Source: Aquificota bacterium
GTDB lineage: Bacteria > Aquificota > Aquificia > Aquificales > Aquificaceae
Direction: 5' to 3'
Assembly: GCA_013153455.1 (NCBI GenBank)
Contig: JAADEK010000064.1
Location: 1-15,560, forward strand
DNA: 15,560 nt
The position numbers and the translations under genes were made by a program. How positions within the stretch are numbered: position 1 is the first letter of the stretch; each line of letters begins with the position of its first letter. Of the stretch, positions 1 through 7,915 are shown piece after piece. The notes under the pieces were generated by a model. It did not search any database and was not told the origin of the DNA. It saw nothing but the letters and a program-made list of their open reading frames with translations.

Positions 1-371
1 ACGAGGCTCTGAAGGCGATTCACACCACGTTCAAAGAGCAGTTCTTCACAGAAAGGCTTTACCACAACGTTATCGCTAAGGGGTATTTGGTCGCTTCGCG
101 CTACGCTTACACCTTCGTAGACAGAGCGCTCATAGACGGTTTTATCAACGCCCTGTATAGGGCGTTCTTTAAATTTGTTAAGTTCTTGTGGAAGAACCTT
201 GATATAAAGATAATAGACCTTTTGATTCACGAAAGCGTCCTTACCGCTTTCCGTATAGGGCGTTTTGCGAGACACATCCAGACGGGTATACTGAACCACT
301 ATATACTCTTTTTGACGCTCGGTATCGTCGTTATACTCGGGGTTATGCTTTATATACTTGACAGGATGTGA
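1..371 (+). CDS. nuoL: NADH-quinone oxidoreductase subunit L, C-terminal part (5' truncated by window)
   Basis: The reading frame is open from base 3 to the TGA at 369-371 and encodes about 122 residues with no in-window start, so only the C-terminus is present (the full family is usually 600-700 residues). The visible part fits the NuoL end: a conserved stretch with an LY...V..GY pattern and a D..LID motif, then an amphipathic segment rich in phenylalanine and lysine that matches the position of the long lateral helix, and a final membrane helix (about the last 28 residues). NuoL is an antiporter-like proton-pumping subunit in the membrane arm of complex I. The next gene, nuoM, begins 12 nt after the stop (or 3 nt if its GTG is used), as expected for a nuo operon. 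The identification rests mostly on the order L-M-N plus the C-terminal topology. Confidence 0.9.
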   Translation, partial: EALKAIHTTFKEQFFTERLYHNVIAKGYLVASRYAYTFVDRALIDGFINALYRAFFKFVKFLWKNLDIKIIDLLIHESVLTAFRIGRFARHIQTGILNHYILFLTLGIVVILGVMLYILDRM

Positions 372-383
372 GGGGTGGAGGTT

Positions 384-1889
384 ATGGAAAGGATAAGTTT
401 TGATTTTCCCTTTATATCCGTCTCAATAGCGATACCCTTCGTATTTTCCGTTCTTATCCTCATCTTCAGGGAAGCCTTCGCTAAATACATAGCTCTCCTC
501 GGGACGGGTTTGGTGTTCCTGCTTTCGCTTATAGCGCTAACGTGGTTTGATTTCGGGAAAACCGAAGCGGTTCAGTTTTACGAGGAGTATACGATTCTCG
601 GTGAGCTCGGGGTCAAGCTCTCACTCGGTATGGACGGCTTTTCCCTCCTTATGTATCTCCTCACGACGCTCGTATCGCTCGTCGCGGTCGTTTGGTCTAT
701 GGGAGACGAAAAGATAAAGCACAGGCTGAAGGAGTATTACATAGCCTTCCTCCTCACGGAAGCCTTCGTGATAGGCGTGTTTACCTCTTTTGACCTTATA
801 GTCTTTTACGTCTTTTACGAGCTTACGCTCCTTCCCATGCTCTTTGTAATAGGTGTGTGGGGCTACAAGCTCAGGCTCTACTCCGCTTACAAGTTCTTCG
901 TATACATCTTTATCTCTTCGTTGTTCTTACTCCTCGGTATAGCTTCGCTCTCGGTCTACCACTACAAGGAAAAGGGGAGCTTTACCTTCTCATACTTTGA
1001 GCTTCTGGGGCTTAACATACCGAACGGTTTTGAGATTTTCCTGTTTTTGCTCTTTTTTATAGCTTTTGCGGTAAAGACACCGATAGTTCCCTTTCACACG
1101 TGGCTACCCGACGCCCACGGTGAGGCTCCTACCGCGGGTTCGGTGGTTCTCGCCGCTATACTCCTTAAGATGGGAACTTACGCCCTTGTGAGGTTCAACA
1201 TAGGGCTCTTTCCCGACGCGGCGAAGGCTCTCGCGCCCTACCTCGTCGCCCTCGGTATCTACTCAATAATAATGGCTTCTTGGATGACGATATCCCAAAC
1301 GAATATAAAGAGGTTCGTCGCTTATTCCTCCGTCTCACACATGGGGTTTGTGGTTACCGCTATGTTCCTCCTCACGATGGAGGGTCTGAGGGCTTCAATC
1401 ATTGAGATGTTCGCGCACGGGCTCACGAGCGCTGGTCTCTTTATGGTCGCGGGCTTTATATACAACCGCCTTCACACGTTTAACTTCGCGAGCTTGAGGG
1501 GAGCCATAAAGTTTATGCCCTTGTTTGCGACTATAACCGCGGCGATAGCGTTCGCTGCGATGGGACTGCCCGGGGGTTCCTCGTTCTGGGGTAAATTCCT
1601 CACGGTAGTCGCGGCGAGGGAATACTCAACCGCTCTCGCCCTAATCGTTATAGTAGCCGCGTTCTTCAGCGGTGCTTACGTCCTTTACTTTATGAAGACG
1701 CTATACCTTGACGTGAGGGAGGAGAGCGTTCTGGTTCACTTCAGGGACGTGAGCGGTTACCCCCTCGTTGCCTTTTTGATGATACTCGCGCCGGTGCTTG
1801 TGGTGGGACTCGCTCCGTTTGTCTTCTTCGCCTTCTACGAGGGCGTCATTCAATACATAGTAAGGTATATACTGAGATTACCGTTTTGA
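384..1889 (+). CDS. nuoM: NADH-quinone oxidoreductase subunit M
   Basis: Antiporter-like, proton-pumping membrane subunit of respiratory complex I, 501 residues from ATG 384, close to the usual NuoM length of about 500. The protein is almost entirely hydrophobic helices. The family's charged core residues are present: Glu146 in the FYELTLLPM motif, Lys231 in AVKTPIVPFHTWLPDAH, and Lys262 in ILLKMGTYAL, which form the half-channel of each antiporter-like subunit. I chose ATG 384 because the run AGGGG at 371-375, overlapping the nuoL stop, sits 8 nt upstream, the same arrangement as before nuoN. A GTG at 375 is an in-frame alternative adding three residues. The gene is 11 nt upstream of nuoN and is surely co-transcribed with it. 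Confidence 0.95.
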   Translation: MERISFDFPFISVSIAIPFVFSVLILIFREAFAKYIALLGTGLVFLLSLIALTWFDFGKTEAVQFYEEYTILGELGVKLSLGMDGFSLLMYLLTTLVSLVAVVWSMGDEKIKHRLKEYYIAFLLTEAFVIGVFTSFDLIVFYVFYELTLLPMLFVIGVWGYKLRLYSAYKFFVYIFISSLFLLLGIASLSVYHYKEKGSFTFSYFELLGLNIPNGFEIFLFLLFFIAFAVKTPIVPFHTWLPDAHGEAPTAGSVVLAAILLKMGTYALVRFNIGLFPDAAKALAPYLVALGIYSIIMASWMTISQTNIKRFVAYSSVSHMGFVVTAMFLLTMEGLRASIIEMFAHGLTSAGLFMVAGFIYNRLHTFNFASLRGAIKFMPLFATITAAIAFAAMGLPGGSSFWGKFLTVVAAREYSTALALIVIVAAFFSGAYVLYFMKTLYLDVREESVLVHFRDVSGYPLVAFLMILAPVLVVGLAPFVFFAFYEGVIQYIVRYILRLPF

Positions 1890-1900
1890 GGGGCTGAGAG

Positions 1901-3364
1901 ATGGACCTGAGAGCACTGATAGGAACGATAGAGATACCGGACCTGAAGAAGTTTCTGCCGGAACTTATACTCCTGTTTTTGGCGTTTTTGCTCTTTACGC
2001 TTGAGCTTGTCCTCGGGAAAAGGCAAAAGAAACTCGTCCTTCCCCTCGTGAGCTACGTAGGTTATTTTTCCGTTCTCCTTTCCCTCCTTATCCCTTGGCG
2101 CTACCCGGGTGATACATTCTACGGGAACTTCACAAACGACCCCCTCGCTGTTACCGTAAAGTTGTTCGCTACGCTCATAACGCTCGCAATCCTCCCTTTT
2201 GTCCCCACCTACTACTCCGCAAAGAGGTCCTTTTACGGGGAGTTTTTCTACATACTCGCCTTTACGCTTCTGGGTGTATTTATACTCGCGTCATCGTATA
2301 ACCTTATCATCATCTACGTTGCGCTTGAACTTGTGTCGGTCGGTTTTTACATCCTCACCGCGCTCCTGAGGGGCTCAACGCCTTCAAAAGAGGGAGCATT
2401 CAAATACTTGATACTCGGCGGGCTTTCAATCGCCCTCGCTTCCTACGGTGCCGCTTTTATGTATATATACTCCGGGAGTCTTGACCTTAGGGAGATACTC
2501 ACATACCAAAGCGCGGACATACACTACCTGATACTCGGGCTTGTTTTCTTCCTCATAGGTCTCGCGGTAAAGATAGGGGCGGTTCCCTTCCATTACTGGC
2601 TCCCCGACGCATACCAAGGTGCACCCACACCCGTTACAGCCCTCATGGCTTCCGTGGGTAAGCTCGCTTTCTTTATACCGGTTGTGAGGGTCGTTCCGCT
2701 CGTTGAGGGTAAGTTTCTCGTCGTTTGGACTATCACGGTCGGGTTTATCGCAGCGCTTACGATGCTCTTTGGTAACTTCGTCGCACTCGTCCAGAAGGAC
2801 GTAAAGCGACTCCTCGCCTATTCGTCCATAGCTCACTCGGGCTACATACTCGCAGCTGTCGCGGTTTCAAAGGTTATAGGTATGAAAGCCATCGTTTACT
2901 TCCTCGTCGCTTACGCGGTGATGTCCGCGGGCTCATTTCTCGTTCTCGCGCTCCTTGAGAAAAATCCCGAGTGGGAGAACAAGATGGAACAATTCACCGG
3001 TATGCGCTTCGCGCTTCCCTACGTCGCCTTTGCTTTCCTCGTTTACATGATAGCCCTCCTCGGCGTTCCCCCGACCGTGGGTTTTGTCGGGAAAGCCCTC
3101 GTGTTTATGGCTCTTTCGTTTGATAAGCTCTGGTGGCTCGCCTTTATAATGATTCTCTCAACAGCGATATCAACGGGTTATTACGTGAGACTCATCGTTC
3201 TTATGTATATGCACGAAAAGCAAAGGGACATTAAAGTTAGTTGGACCGTCGGTGAGGGCTTTTCCCTCGCGGTTCTTACGCTCGCATCTGTATTGCTCGG
3301 GATTCTCCCGTCGCTGATTTGGTTCCTCGTGAAGGCGAGCGCGGAAAACCTATTTACGGGGTGA
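1901..3364 (+). CDS. nuoN: NADH-quinone oxidoreductase subunit N
   Basis: Third antiporter-like proton-pumping subunit of complex I, 487 residues, a normal NuoN length. About 14 hydrophobic helices can be seen. Key residues are Glu143 in the ALELVSVGFY helix, Lys224 in AVKIGAVPFHYWLPDAYQG, and Lys254 in SVGKLAFF, matching the Glu/Lys/Lys set shared by NuoL, NuoM and NuoN. NuoN is told from NuoM by gene order and by the YWLPDAYQGAPTPV form of the motif. ATG 1901 is preceded by AGGGG seven nt upstream, overlapping the nuoM stop. nuoA follows after 5 nt. The gene encodes an integral membrane protein working in the same complex as its three neighbours. Confidence 0.95.
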   Translation: MDLRALIGTIEIPDLKKFLPELILLFLAFLLFTLELVLGKRQKKLVLPLVSYVGYFSVLLSLLIPWRYPGDTFYGNFTNDPLAVTVKLFATLITLAILPFVPTYYSAKRSFYGEFFYILAFTLLGVFILASSYNLIIIYVALELVSVGFYILTALLRGSTPSKEGAFKYLILGGLSIALASYGAAFMYIYSGSLDLREILTYQSADIHYLILGLVFFLIGLAVKIGAVPFHYWLPDAYQGAPTPVTALMASVGKLAFFIPVVRVVPLVEGKFLVVWTITVGFIAALTMLFGNFVALVQKDVKRLLAYSSIAHSGYILAAVAVSKVIGMKAIVYFLVAYAVMSAGSFLVLALLEKNPEWENKMEQFTGMRFALPYVAFAFLVYMIALLGVPPTVGFVGKALVFMALSFDKLWWLAFIMILSTAISTGYYVRLIVLMYMHEKQRDIKVSWTVGEGFSLAVLTLASVLLGILPSLIWFLVKASAENLFTG

Positions 3365-3369
3365 GAGAG

Positions 3370-3741
3370 ATGGGGTATTTTTGGATTCTCGTCTTTGCGG
3401 GCATACTCGTGATTTTGGGAATCGTAATGATTTCTTTAAACGCACTCCTCGGTCCACGTCAGCCCCAGATTTACGAGGACTACCCATACGAGTGCGGTGT
3501 CCCGCTTTACGACAAGGACGCACAAACGACATTCCATCAGGGTTATTACCTTCTGGGGCTTTTGCTCTTGCTCTTTGATATAGAAGCTGCGTTCCTCTTC
3601 CCTTGGACCGTCGTATACAGGTATCTCGGCGTCTTCGGTTTTATAGAGATGTTCATCTTTATCTTCATACTTACCTACGGTCTTTTGTATGCGTGGAGGA
3701 AGGGAGCGCTGGATTGGCAGTTTGAGATTGAGGAGATTTGA
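3370..3741 (+). CDS. nuoA: NADH-quinone oxidoreductase subunit A
   Basis: Small membrane subunit of complex I (the ND3 homologue), 123 residues. It has three membrane helices (about residues 4-26, 58-80 and 86-110). The family signatures are clear: YECGVP at 40-45 in the loop near the quinone site, whose Cys42 corresponds to the redox-switch cysteine of ND3, and LLFDIEAAFLFPW at about 67-79, with Asp70 and Glu72 in the second helix. ATG 3370 has GGGGTGAGAG just upstream, overlapping the nuoN stop; an upstream in-frame extension to 3319 would overlap nuoN and adds nothing conserved. The gene sits after nuoN, whereas nuoA is first in the standard nuoA-N operon, so this cluster is rearranged. 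Confidence 0.95.
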   Translation: MGYFWILVFAGILVILGIVMISLNALLGPRQPQIYEDYPYECGVPLYDKDAQTTFHQGYYLLGLLLLLFDIEAAFLFPWTVVYRYLGVFGFIEMFIFIFILTYGLLYAWRKGALDWQFEIEEI

Positions 3742-3751
3742 TGAGGTAAAC

Positions 3752-4498
3752 TTGGTCCTTTCCGGCGGGGCTGCGAAAGGTATAGCTCACATAGGCGTTC
3801 TGAAGGCTCTCGGTGAGCTCGGTATACGCGTAAAGCGCGTAAGCGGTGTTAGCGCGGGTGCTATAGTTGCTACCTTCTTCTCCGCGGGCTACACACCCGA
3901 CCGGATGCTTGAGCTACTTGAGAGCGTAAACTGGCTCAAACTCCTGAGACCGAAGCCCTCGCGCTTTGGTCTAATCAGCTGGGAGGGAGCAAAGGCTTTT
4001 TTAAGAAAACACCTCCCGGTCCGCAGGCTTGAGGAGCTAAGTATACCCACATACCTGTGCGCTTCTGACCTCTACACGGGAAGGGCGGTTTACTTCAGCA
4101 GGGGTGAAATCATACCCGCCCTTTTGGGGAGCTGTGCTATACCGGGTATATTTGAACCCGTTTCTCTCGGGGATTACCTGCTCGTTGACGGTGGCGTGGT
4201 TAACAACTTACCGGTTGAACCCCTTGAGAAAAAGAAGGAACCCCTCGTTTGCGTTGACGTCCTCCCGCTCTCGGAGGAAAGGAGGATAAAGAACCTATTT
4301 CACGTCCTCGTAAGGAGCTTCTTCCTCGCGGTTCGCTCAAACGCGGAAAAGAGAAGGGAGATGTGTGACGTCCTGATTGTCCCTCCTCTGAACGAATTTT
4401 CCCACATTGACGTCAGACGGGCGCGTGAGATATTCAGAAGGGGTTATGAGGAGACACTGAGGGTCTTTAACTCATTGACCGCGGGTAAGGAAAAGTAA
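3752..4498 (+). CDS. Patatin-like phospholipase / RssA-type acyl hydrolase
   Basis: Predicted serine acyl hydrolase of the patatin family, likely a cytoplasmic lipase acting on membrane phospholipids or acyl esters. All three signatures are present (numbering from TTG 3752): oxyanion-hole loop SGGAAKG at 4-10, nucleophile elbow GVSAG with Ser34, and the dyad aspartate Asp146 in VDGG. The length of 248 residues is typical of small bacterial members. The start is uncertain. TTG 3752 has a GAGG five nt upstream, lying just after the nuoA stop, and begins at the first conserved strand. An ATG at 3689 (269 residues) would overlap nuoA by 53 nt, lacks a ribosome site and adds an unconserved Arg-rich leader; TTG 3728 is intermediate. 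It lies in the nuo-ispG operon, 12 nt before ispG. The true substrate cannot be read from sequence. Confidence 0.88.
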   Translation: MVLSGGAAKGIAHIGVLKALGELGIRVKRVSGVSAGAIVATFFSAGYTPDRMLELLESVNWLKLLRPKPSRFGLISWEGAKAFLRKHLPVRRLEELSIPTYLCASDLYTGRAVYFSRGEIIPALLGSCAIPGIFEPVSLGDYLLVDGGVVNNLPVEPLEKKKEPLVCVDVLPLSEERRIKNLFHVLVRSFFLAVRSNAEKRREMCDVLIVPPLNEFSHIDVRRAREIFRRGYEETLRVFNSLTAGKEK

Positions 4499-4510
4499 AT
4501 TAATGAAGTT

Positions 4511-5617
4511 ATGATTAAAAGGAGGAAAACGAGACAGATAAACGTGGGCGGTGTAAAGATAGGAGGGGACGCTCCGGTTGTGGTTCAGTCTATGACCTCA
4601 ACGAAGACCCGCGACCTTGACGCCACGCTCTCACAGATAAGACAGCTCGCGGAAGCGGGGTGTGAGCTCGTTAGGGTAGCGGTTCCGCACAGGGAAGACG
4701 TTGAGGCTCTCGGTGAAATAGTGAAACGAAGCCCGATTCCCGTAATAGCGGACATACACTTCGCCCCCTCATACGCCTTTTTGGCTATGGAGATGGGTGC
4801 CCACGGCATCAGGATAAACCCCGGAAACATAGGAAAGGAAGAAATAGTAAGGGAGATAGTAGAAGAGGCGAGGAAAAGGGGCGTAGCCATAAGGATAGGC
4901 GTGAACTCGGGCTCGCTTGAGAAGGACCTCCTTGAGAGATACGGGCACCCGTGCGCGGAGGCTCTCGCTCACAGCGCCCTTAGGTGGAGCGAGAAGTTTG
5001 AGAAGTGGGGTTTTACCAACTACAAGGTTTCCATAAAGGGGTCGGACGTCCTTCAGAACGTAAAGGCTAACGTGATTTTCGCGGAGAGAACGGACGTCCC
5101 CCTTCACATAGGTATAACGGAGGCGGGTATGGGAACCCAAGGGATAGTGAAATCCTCCGTCGGTATAGGAATTTTACTCCACATGGGTATAGGTGATACA
5201 CTGAGGGTTTCACTCACGGAAGACCCCGTTAAGGAGGTTGAGGTCGCATACGAGATATTAAAATCACTCGGTCTTCGGAGGAGGGGTGTTGAGATAATAG
5301 CCTGCCCAACGTGCGGGAGGATAGAGGTAGACCTGCAGAAGGTTGTGAGGGAGGTTGAAAGGAAGCTAAAGGGTGTAAAGAAACCTCTAAAGGTGGCGGT
5401 TATGGGTTGCGTCGTTAACGCAATCGGGGAGGCTCGCGAGGCGGATATCGGTCTTGCGTGCGGGAGGGGTTTTGCTTGGCTCTTTAAGGGAGGGAAGCCT
5501 CTGAGGAAGGTTGAAGAGGGGCGTATGGTTGACGAGCTTCTCAAAGAAATACAAAATATGGAGAGGGATGGAAAAGGAAGCTCAGGAGAAGAAGGAAACA
5601 CAAAAGGAACTCCTTGA
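4511..5617 (+). CDS. ispG: 4-hydroxy-3-methylbut-2-enyl diphosphate synthase (flavodoxin)
   Basis: IspG (GcpE) converts methylerythritol cyclodiphosphate to HMBPP, the penultimate step of the MEP isoprenoid pathway, using a [4Fe-4S] cluster and a reduced flavodoxin or ferredoxin. The protein has 368 residues, the usual length of the bacterial form. Residues 1-240 form the TIM-barrel part, with early conserved [10 protein letters not shown] and [11 protein letters not shown]. The cluster ligands are Cys265 and Cys268 in ACPTCGR and Cys300 in [11 protein letters not shown]; Glu307 of the GEA motif is the expected fourth ligand or catalytic residue. The last 16 residues are low-complexity Gly/Lys/Glu and overlap the start of fliN, so they are probably not functionally constrained. 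ATG 4511 matches the family's typical start; there is no strong Shine-Dalgarno. Confidence 0.97.
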   Translation: MIKRRKTRQINVGGVKIGGDAPVVVQSMTSTKTRDLDATLSQIRQLAEAGCELVRVAVPHREDVEALGEIVKRSPIPVIADIHFAPSYAFLAMEMGAHGIRINPGNIGKEEIVREIVEEARKRGVAIRIGVNSGSLEKDLLERYGHPCAEALAHSALRWSEKFEKWGFTNYKVSIKGSDVLQNVKANVIFAERTDVPLHIGITEAGMGTQGIVKSSVGIGILLHMGIGDTLRVSLTEDPVKEVEVAYEILKSLGLRRRGVEIIACPTCGRIEVDLQKVVREVERKLKGVKKPLKVAVMGCVVNAIGEAREADIGLACGRGFAWLFKGGKPLRKVEEGRMVDELLKEIQNMERDGKGSSGEEGNTKGTP

Positions 5618-5855
5618 CATCGTTCAGCGCTTTTCCGACATACCCGTTGAGATAGAGGTTGTCGTCGGGAGGGCGAGAAAAACCCTCGGTGAGCTTCTGG
5701 GCATGGGTATAGGCTCGGTCGTTGAGCTTGACAGGGAAGTAAAGGATTTCGTTGATATAAAGGTGAACGGGAAGCTCATAGCGAGGGGTGAGCTCGTCGT
5801 CGTTGACGGAAAAGTGGGCGTAAAGATAAAAGAGGTCGTAAAAGGGGAGGGCTAA
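5568..5855 (+). CDS. fliN: Flagellar motor switch protein FliN
   Basis: Small C-ring protein of the flagellar motor, which works with FliM and FliG in torque generation and direction switching. The protein has 95 residues: a short charged N-terminal tail (1-20) and one SpoA/surface-presentation domain (about 22-92) with the family pattern [50 protein letters not shown] and VGVKI. It is shorter than enterobacterial FliN (137) but keeps the whole SpoA domain. YscQ/SctQ C-terminal domains are related, but the [10 protein letters not shown] form favours FliN. ATG 5568 lies 50 nt inside ispG in another frame, so the two are likely translationally coupled. No other flagellar gene is in view. The TAA stop overlaps by 4 nt the stop of the convergent aminotransferase. 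Confidence 0.9.
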   Translation: MEKEAQEKKETQKELLDIVQRFSDIPVEIEVVVGRARKTLGELLGMGIGSVVELDREVKDFVDIKVNGKLIARGELVVVDGKVGVKIKEVVKGEG

Positions 5856-7033
5856 AGCTCCGAGAGAGCTTCGTAAATCCTCCTTATGCCCTCCTTTAGC
5901 TTTTCCTCCGAAAGAGCGTAAGAGAGCCTCAAGTGCCCCGGCGCACCGAAAGCGGAGCCCGGAACAACCGCAACCTTCCCCCTCTCAAGGAGATACTCCG
6001 AGAGCTTCACGTCATCACCGAGCTTCTCCGCGTAATGTGAAAAGTCCGGGAAGATGTAAAAGGCACCGCTCGGCTTTACGGTCTCAACCTCAGGTATTCC
6101 GGAAAGAGCTTCAAGAGCTACGTCCCTCCTCCTTTTGAAGGCTTCACGCATACCCCTTATAAACTCCTTTGATTTCGGGTTTCTGAGTGCCTCAAGGGCG
6201 CCGTATTGAGCGAAGGTCGTCACGTTTGAGACACTTTGACTGTTTAAGCTCGCTATAGCCTTGGCGTAAGGCTCGGGGCATGCGACCCATCCGACCCTCC
6301 AACCCGTCATTGAGAAACTCTTTGAAAAAGCGTTTACCGTAAAGGTTATCTCCTTTACCTCGGGAGAGAGGGAAGCTATGCTAACAAACTCCCCCTCGTA
6401 TACAAAGTGCTCGTAGCACTCGTCCGATATTATGAGTATGTCCCTCTCAAGGCAGAACTCCGCTATACGCTCAAGCTCCCTTCTGTCGTATAGCGCACCC
6501 GTCGGGTTGTTGGGTGAGTTTATCACGAGCGCGCGCGTCCTCTCGCTCACCTTATCCTTTAGGTCTTCAAGCGTGAGACGAAAACCCGACTCTTTCTTCA
6601 GGGGAACCTCTACGGGGATACCCCCGAAAAATCGTATCTGCTCCGGATACGTAACCCAGTATGGGGAGGGAACGAGAACCTCATCCCCCTCGTCCAGTAT
6701 AGCCATGAATATAAGGAACAGAACCATCTTAGCGCCCGCGGATACGACGATTTGGGAAGGCTCGTATTGAACACGGTTCTCCTCGTAAAGCTTCCTCGCT
6801 ATCTCCTCCCTGAGCTCGGGTATGCCCGCGGAGGGTGCGTATTTCGTCTTTCCCTCCTTTAGCGCCCTTATACACGCTTCCTTTATAAATTCGGGCGTAT
6901 CAAAGTCGGGCTCACCCGCGCCGAACCCGATGACGTCAACGCCTTGCGCCCTTAGCTCCTTTGCCTTAGCGGTTATAAGAAGTGTGGGGGAGGGTTTGAG
7001 GTGGCTTAACCTCCTTGCGAGTCTTATACCCAT
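5852..7033 (-). CDS. aspC: Aspartate aminotransferase (class I, PLP-dependent)
   Basis: PLP-dependent aminotransferase of fold type I, 393 residues, most like the thermophilic Ib subgroup of aspartate aminotransferases (also able to act on prephenate in some members). It catalyses amino-group exchange between aspartate and 2-oxoglutarate. Visible motifs: [12 protein letters not shown] near residue 36, [11 protein letters not shown] at 65-75, Lys102 in [15 protein letters not shown] at 122-130, Asn176 in NSPNNPTG, Asp204 contacting the PLP nitrogen, Lys238 (Schiff base) in [14 protein letters not shown], and Arg369 in HLRLSYA for the substrate carboxylate. No Shine-Dalgarno precedes ATG 7033; a TAAAAT box ends 8 nt before it, suggesting a leaderless mRNA. 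It is divergent from the small XRE regulator, which might control it. Exact substrate range is an inference from similarity. Confidence 0.95.
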   Translation of the reverse strand: MGIRLARRLSHLKPSPTLLITAKAKELRAQGVDVIGFGAGEPDFDTPEFIKEACIRALKEGKTKYAPSAGIPELREEIARKLYEENRVQYEPSQIVVSAGAKMVLFLIFMAILDEGDEVLVPSPYWVTYPEQIRFFGGIPVEVPLKKESGFRLTLEDLKDKVSERTRALVINSPNNPTGALYDRRELERIAEFCLERDILIISDECYEHFVYEGEFVSIASLSPEVKEITFTVNAFSKSFSMTGWRVGWVACPEPYAKAIASLNSQSVSNVTTFAQYGALEALRNPKSKEFIRGMREAFKRRRDVALEALSGIPEVETVKPSGAFYIFPDFSHYAEKLGDDVKLSEYLLERGKVAVVPGSAFGAPGHLRLSYALSEEKLKEGIRRIYEALSEL

Positions 7034-7037
7034 TTTC

Positions 7038-7047
7038 TAAAATTTTA
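7038..7047. promoter_or_regulatory. Shared palindromic -10 region between aat and the XRE gene
   Basis: The 34-bp gap between the two divergent starts contains the perfect palindrome TAAAATTTTA. Read on the minus strand, TAAAAT (7047-7042) ends 8 nt before the aminotransferase ATG. Read on the plus strand, TAAAAT (7038-7043) lies 24 nt before the XRE ATG, giving a short leader that contains its ribosome site. No convincing -35 hexamer was seen at 16-18 bp on either side. The palindrome could also be an operator. The assignment is inferred from sequence only. Confidence 0.5.
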
Positions 7048-7055
7048 ATAAAAAA

Positions 7056-7061
7056 GGAGGT
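7056..7061 (+). promoter_or_regulatory. Shine-Dalgarno site of the XRE regulator gene
   Basis: GGAGGT, six nt before ATG 7068, is the best match to the anti-Shine-Dalgarno sequence among the starts in this window. It fixes the start of the small regulator and contrasts with the divergent aminotransferase, which has none. Confidence 0.75.
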
Positions 7062-7067
7062 AGGGCG

Positions 7068-7286
7068 ATGATTGGAGTAGGGGAGAGGATTAGGAGAGTA
7101 AGGCAGGAGAGGGGTCTTTCGGTTGAGGAGTTCGCGCGCGCGATAGGGATATCACCCAAGAAGGTGGAGGAGTTTGAGAGGGGGATATCAAGACCCTGCG
7201 ACGCTACGCTCGTTTATATCGCGAGGCGCTTCGGTGTTGACTACAGGTGGCTCGCCCTCGGTGAGCCCCAGCCCGTTGGAGTGTGA
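7068..7286 (+). CDS. Small XRE-family helix-turn-helix regulator
   Basis: A 72-residue protein consisting almost only of a Cro/C1-type helix-turn-helix domain. The pattern is textbook: GERIRRVRQERGLSVEEFARAIG (helices 1-2), then SPKKVEEFERG (recognition helix) and a final helix pair around LVYIARRFGVDYRWLALGE. It presumably binds DNA as a dimer in the cytoplasm. There is no ligand or effector domain. It has a strong ribosome site and shares a 34-bp intergenic region with the aspartate aminotransferase, so autoregulation and control of that gene are the obvious hypotheses. Its TGA stop directly abuts the stop of convergent hisIE with no bases between. I do not recognise a specific named orthologue, and the target genes are unknown. 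Confidence 0.88.
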   Translation: MIGVGERIRRVRQERGLSVEEFARAIGISPKKVEEFERGISRPCDATLVYIARRFGVDYRWLALGEPQPVGV

Positions 7287-7901
7287 TTATCTGAACCTGC
7301 GTATAAGCTCCTCAAGAACCTCCGTTATATCAACCCCGCTCACCTCAAGCGAAACAACGAGCGCGTAGAGGGCGTCCGCGCCCTCGGAGATTATCTCTTC
7401 TCTATTTCCCTTCATCAGCGCTATCAGAAGCTCAACCGCCTCCTCACCGAACTTCTGAAATACGCGCTCACGCCCGCTCTTTACGAGCCTGTAGGTGTAT
7501 GAGTTCTCGTCTCCCCTCTTTATCCTCTCCCTTACGACCTCCTGAAGCCTTTGGAGAACCTCAAAAGGAAGGGGTTTTTTCACCTCCTCACCCGTGAGGG
7601 TTCTGTAAAAACAATTCCTATGACCCGTGTGACAAGCTCTGTTCCTTTCCTGCTCAACGACGTATATAAGGGCGTCCTCGTCGCAATCAACGCGAACCTC
7701 CCTGACGCGCTGAAGCTCACCCGACGTTTCACCCTTCTTCCATATCCTCTTTCTGCTCCTTGAGTAGTAGTGAGCGTATCCCGTCTCAAGCGTTTTCTTG
7801 AGAGCCTCCTCGTTAGCCCAAGCGAGCATCCTCACCTCTCCCGTTCTGTAGTCCTGAGCTATTACGGGGATAAGACCCTCTTCGTTGAACCTCAGCTTCA
7901 T
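7287..7901 (-). CDS. hisIE: Bifunctional phosphoribosyl-AMP cyclohydrolase / phosphoribosyl-ATP pyrophosphohydrolase
   Basis: Two-domain histidine enzyme carrying out steps 2 and 3: PR-ATP to PR-AMP (HisE) and opening of the PR-AMP ring (HisI). From ATG 7901 it has 204 residues, normal for HisIE. The N-terminal HisI domain (about 1-108) has [25 protein letters not shown], the metal-binding VDCDEDA (Cys73) and [10 protein letters not shown] (Cys90, Cys97) for zinc. The C-terminal HisE domain (about 112-204) has [10 protein letters not shown] and EGADALYAL, whose acidic residues bind magnesium. A frame extension upstream of 7901 would run into polA and is not conserved. It starts 14 nt after the polA stop, so it is probably co-transcribed with nrdA-polA. 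No other his gene is nearby. Confidence 0.96.
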   Translation of the reverse strand: MKLRFNEEGLIPVIAQDYRTGEVRMLAWANEEALKKTLETGYAHYYSRSRKRIWKKGETSGELQRVREVRVDCDEDALIYVVEQERNRACHTGHRNCFYRTLTGEEVKKPLPFEVLQRLQEVVRERIKRGDENSYTYRLVKSGRERVFQKFGEEAVELLIALMKGNREEIISEGADALYALVVSLEVSGVDITEVLEELIRRFR

Positions 7902-7915
7902 AAGACTAATGATAA

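Noticed and set aside
2426..2836. 136-codon minus-strand open frame opposite nuoN
   Set aside because: Shadow of a hydrophobic membrane gene; charged, unpatterned translation and no start signal.
3742..3750. ATG overlapping the end of nuoA (TGATGA)
   Set aside because: It is out of frame with the patatin gene and meets a stop after two codons.
5104..5601. 165-codon minus-strand open frame opposite ispG
   Set aside because: Antisense to fully conserved IspG motifs, Ser/Pro-rich and without domain features.
7902..7915. Possible separate promoter for hisIE (AATTAT about 10 nt before the ATG)
   Set aside because: The AT-rich bases overlap the polA stop and match poorly; operon read-through explains hisIE well enough.
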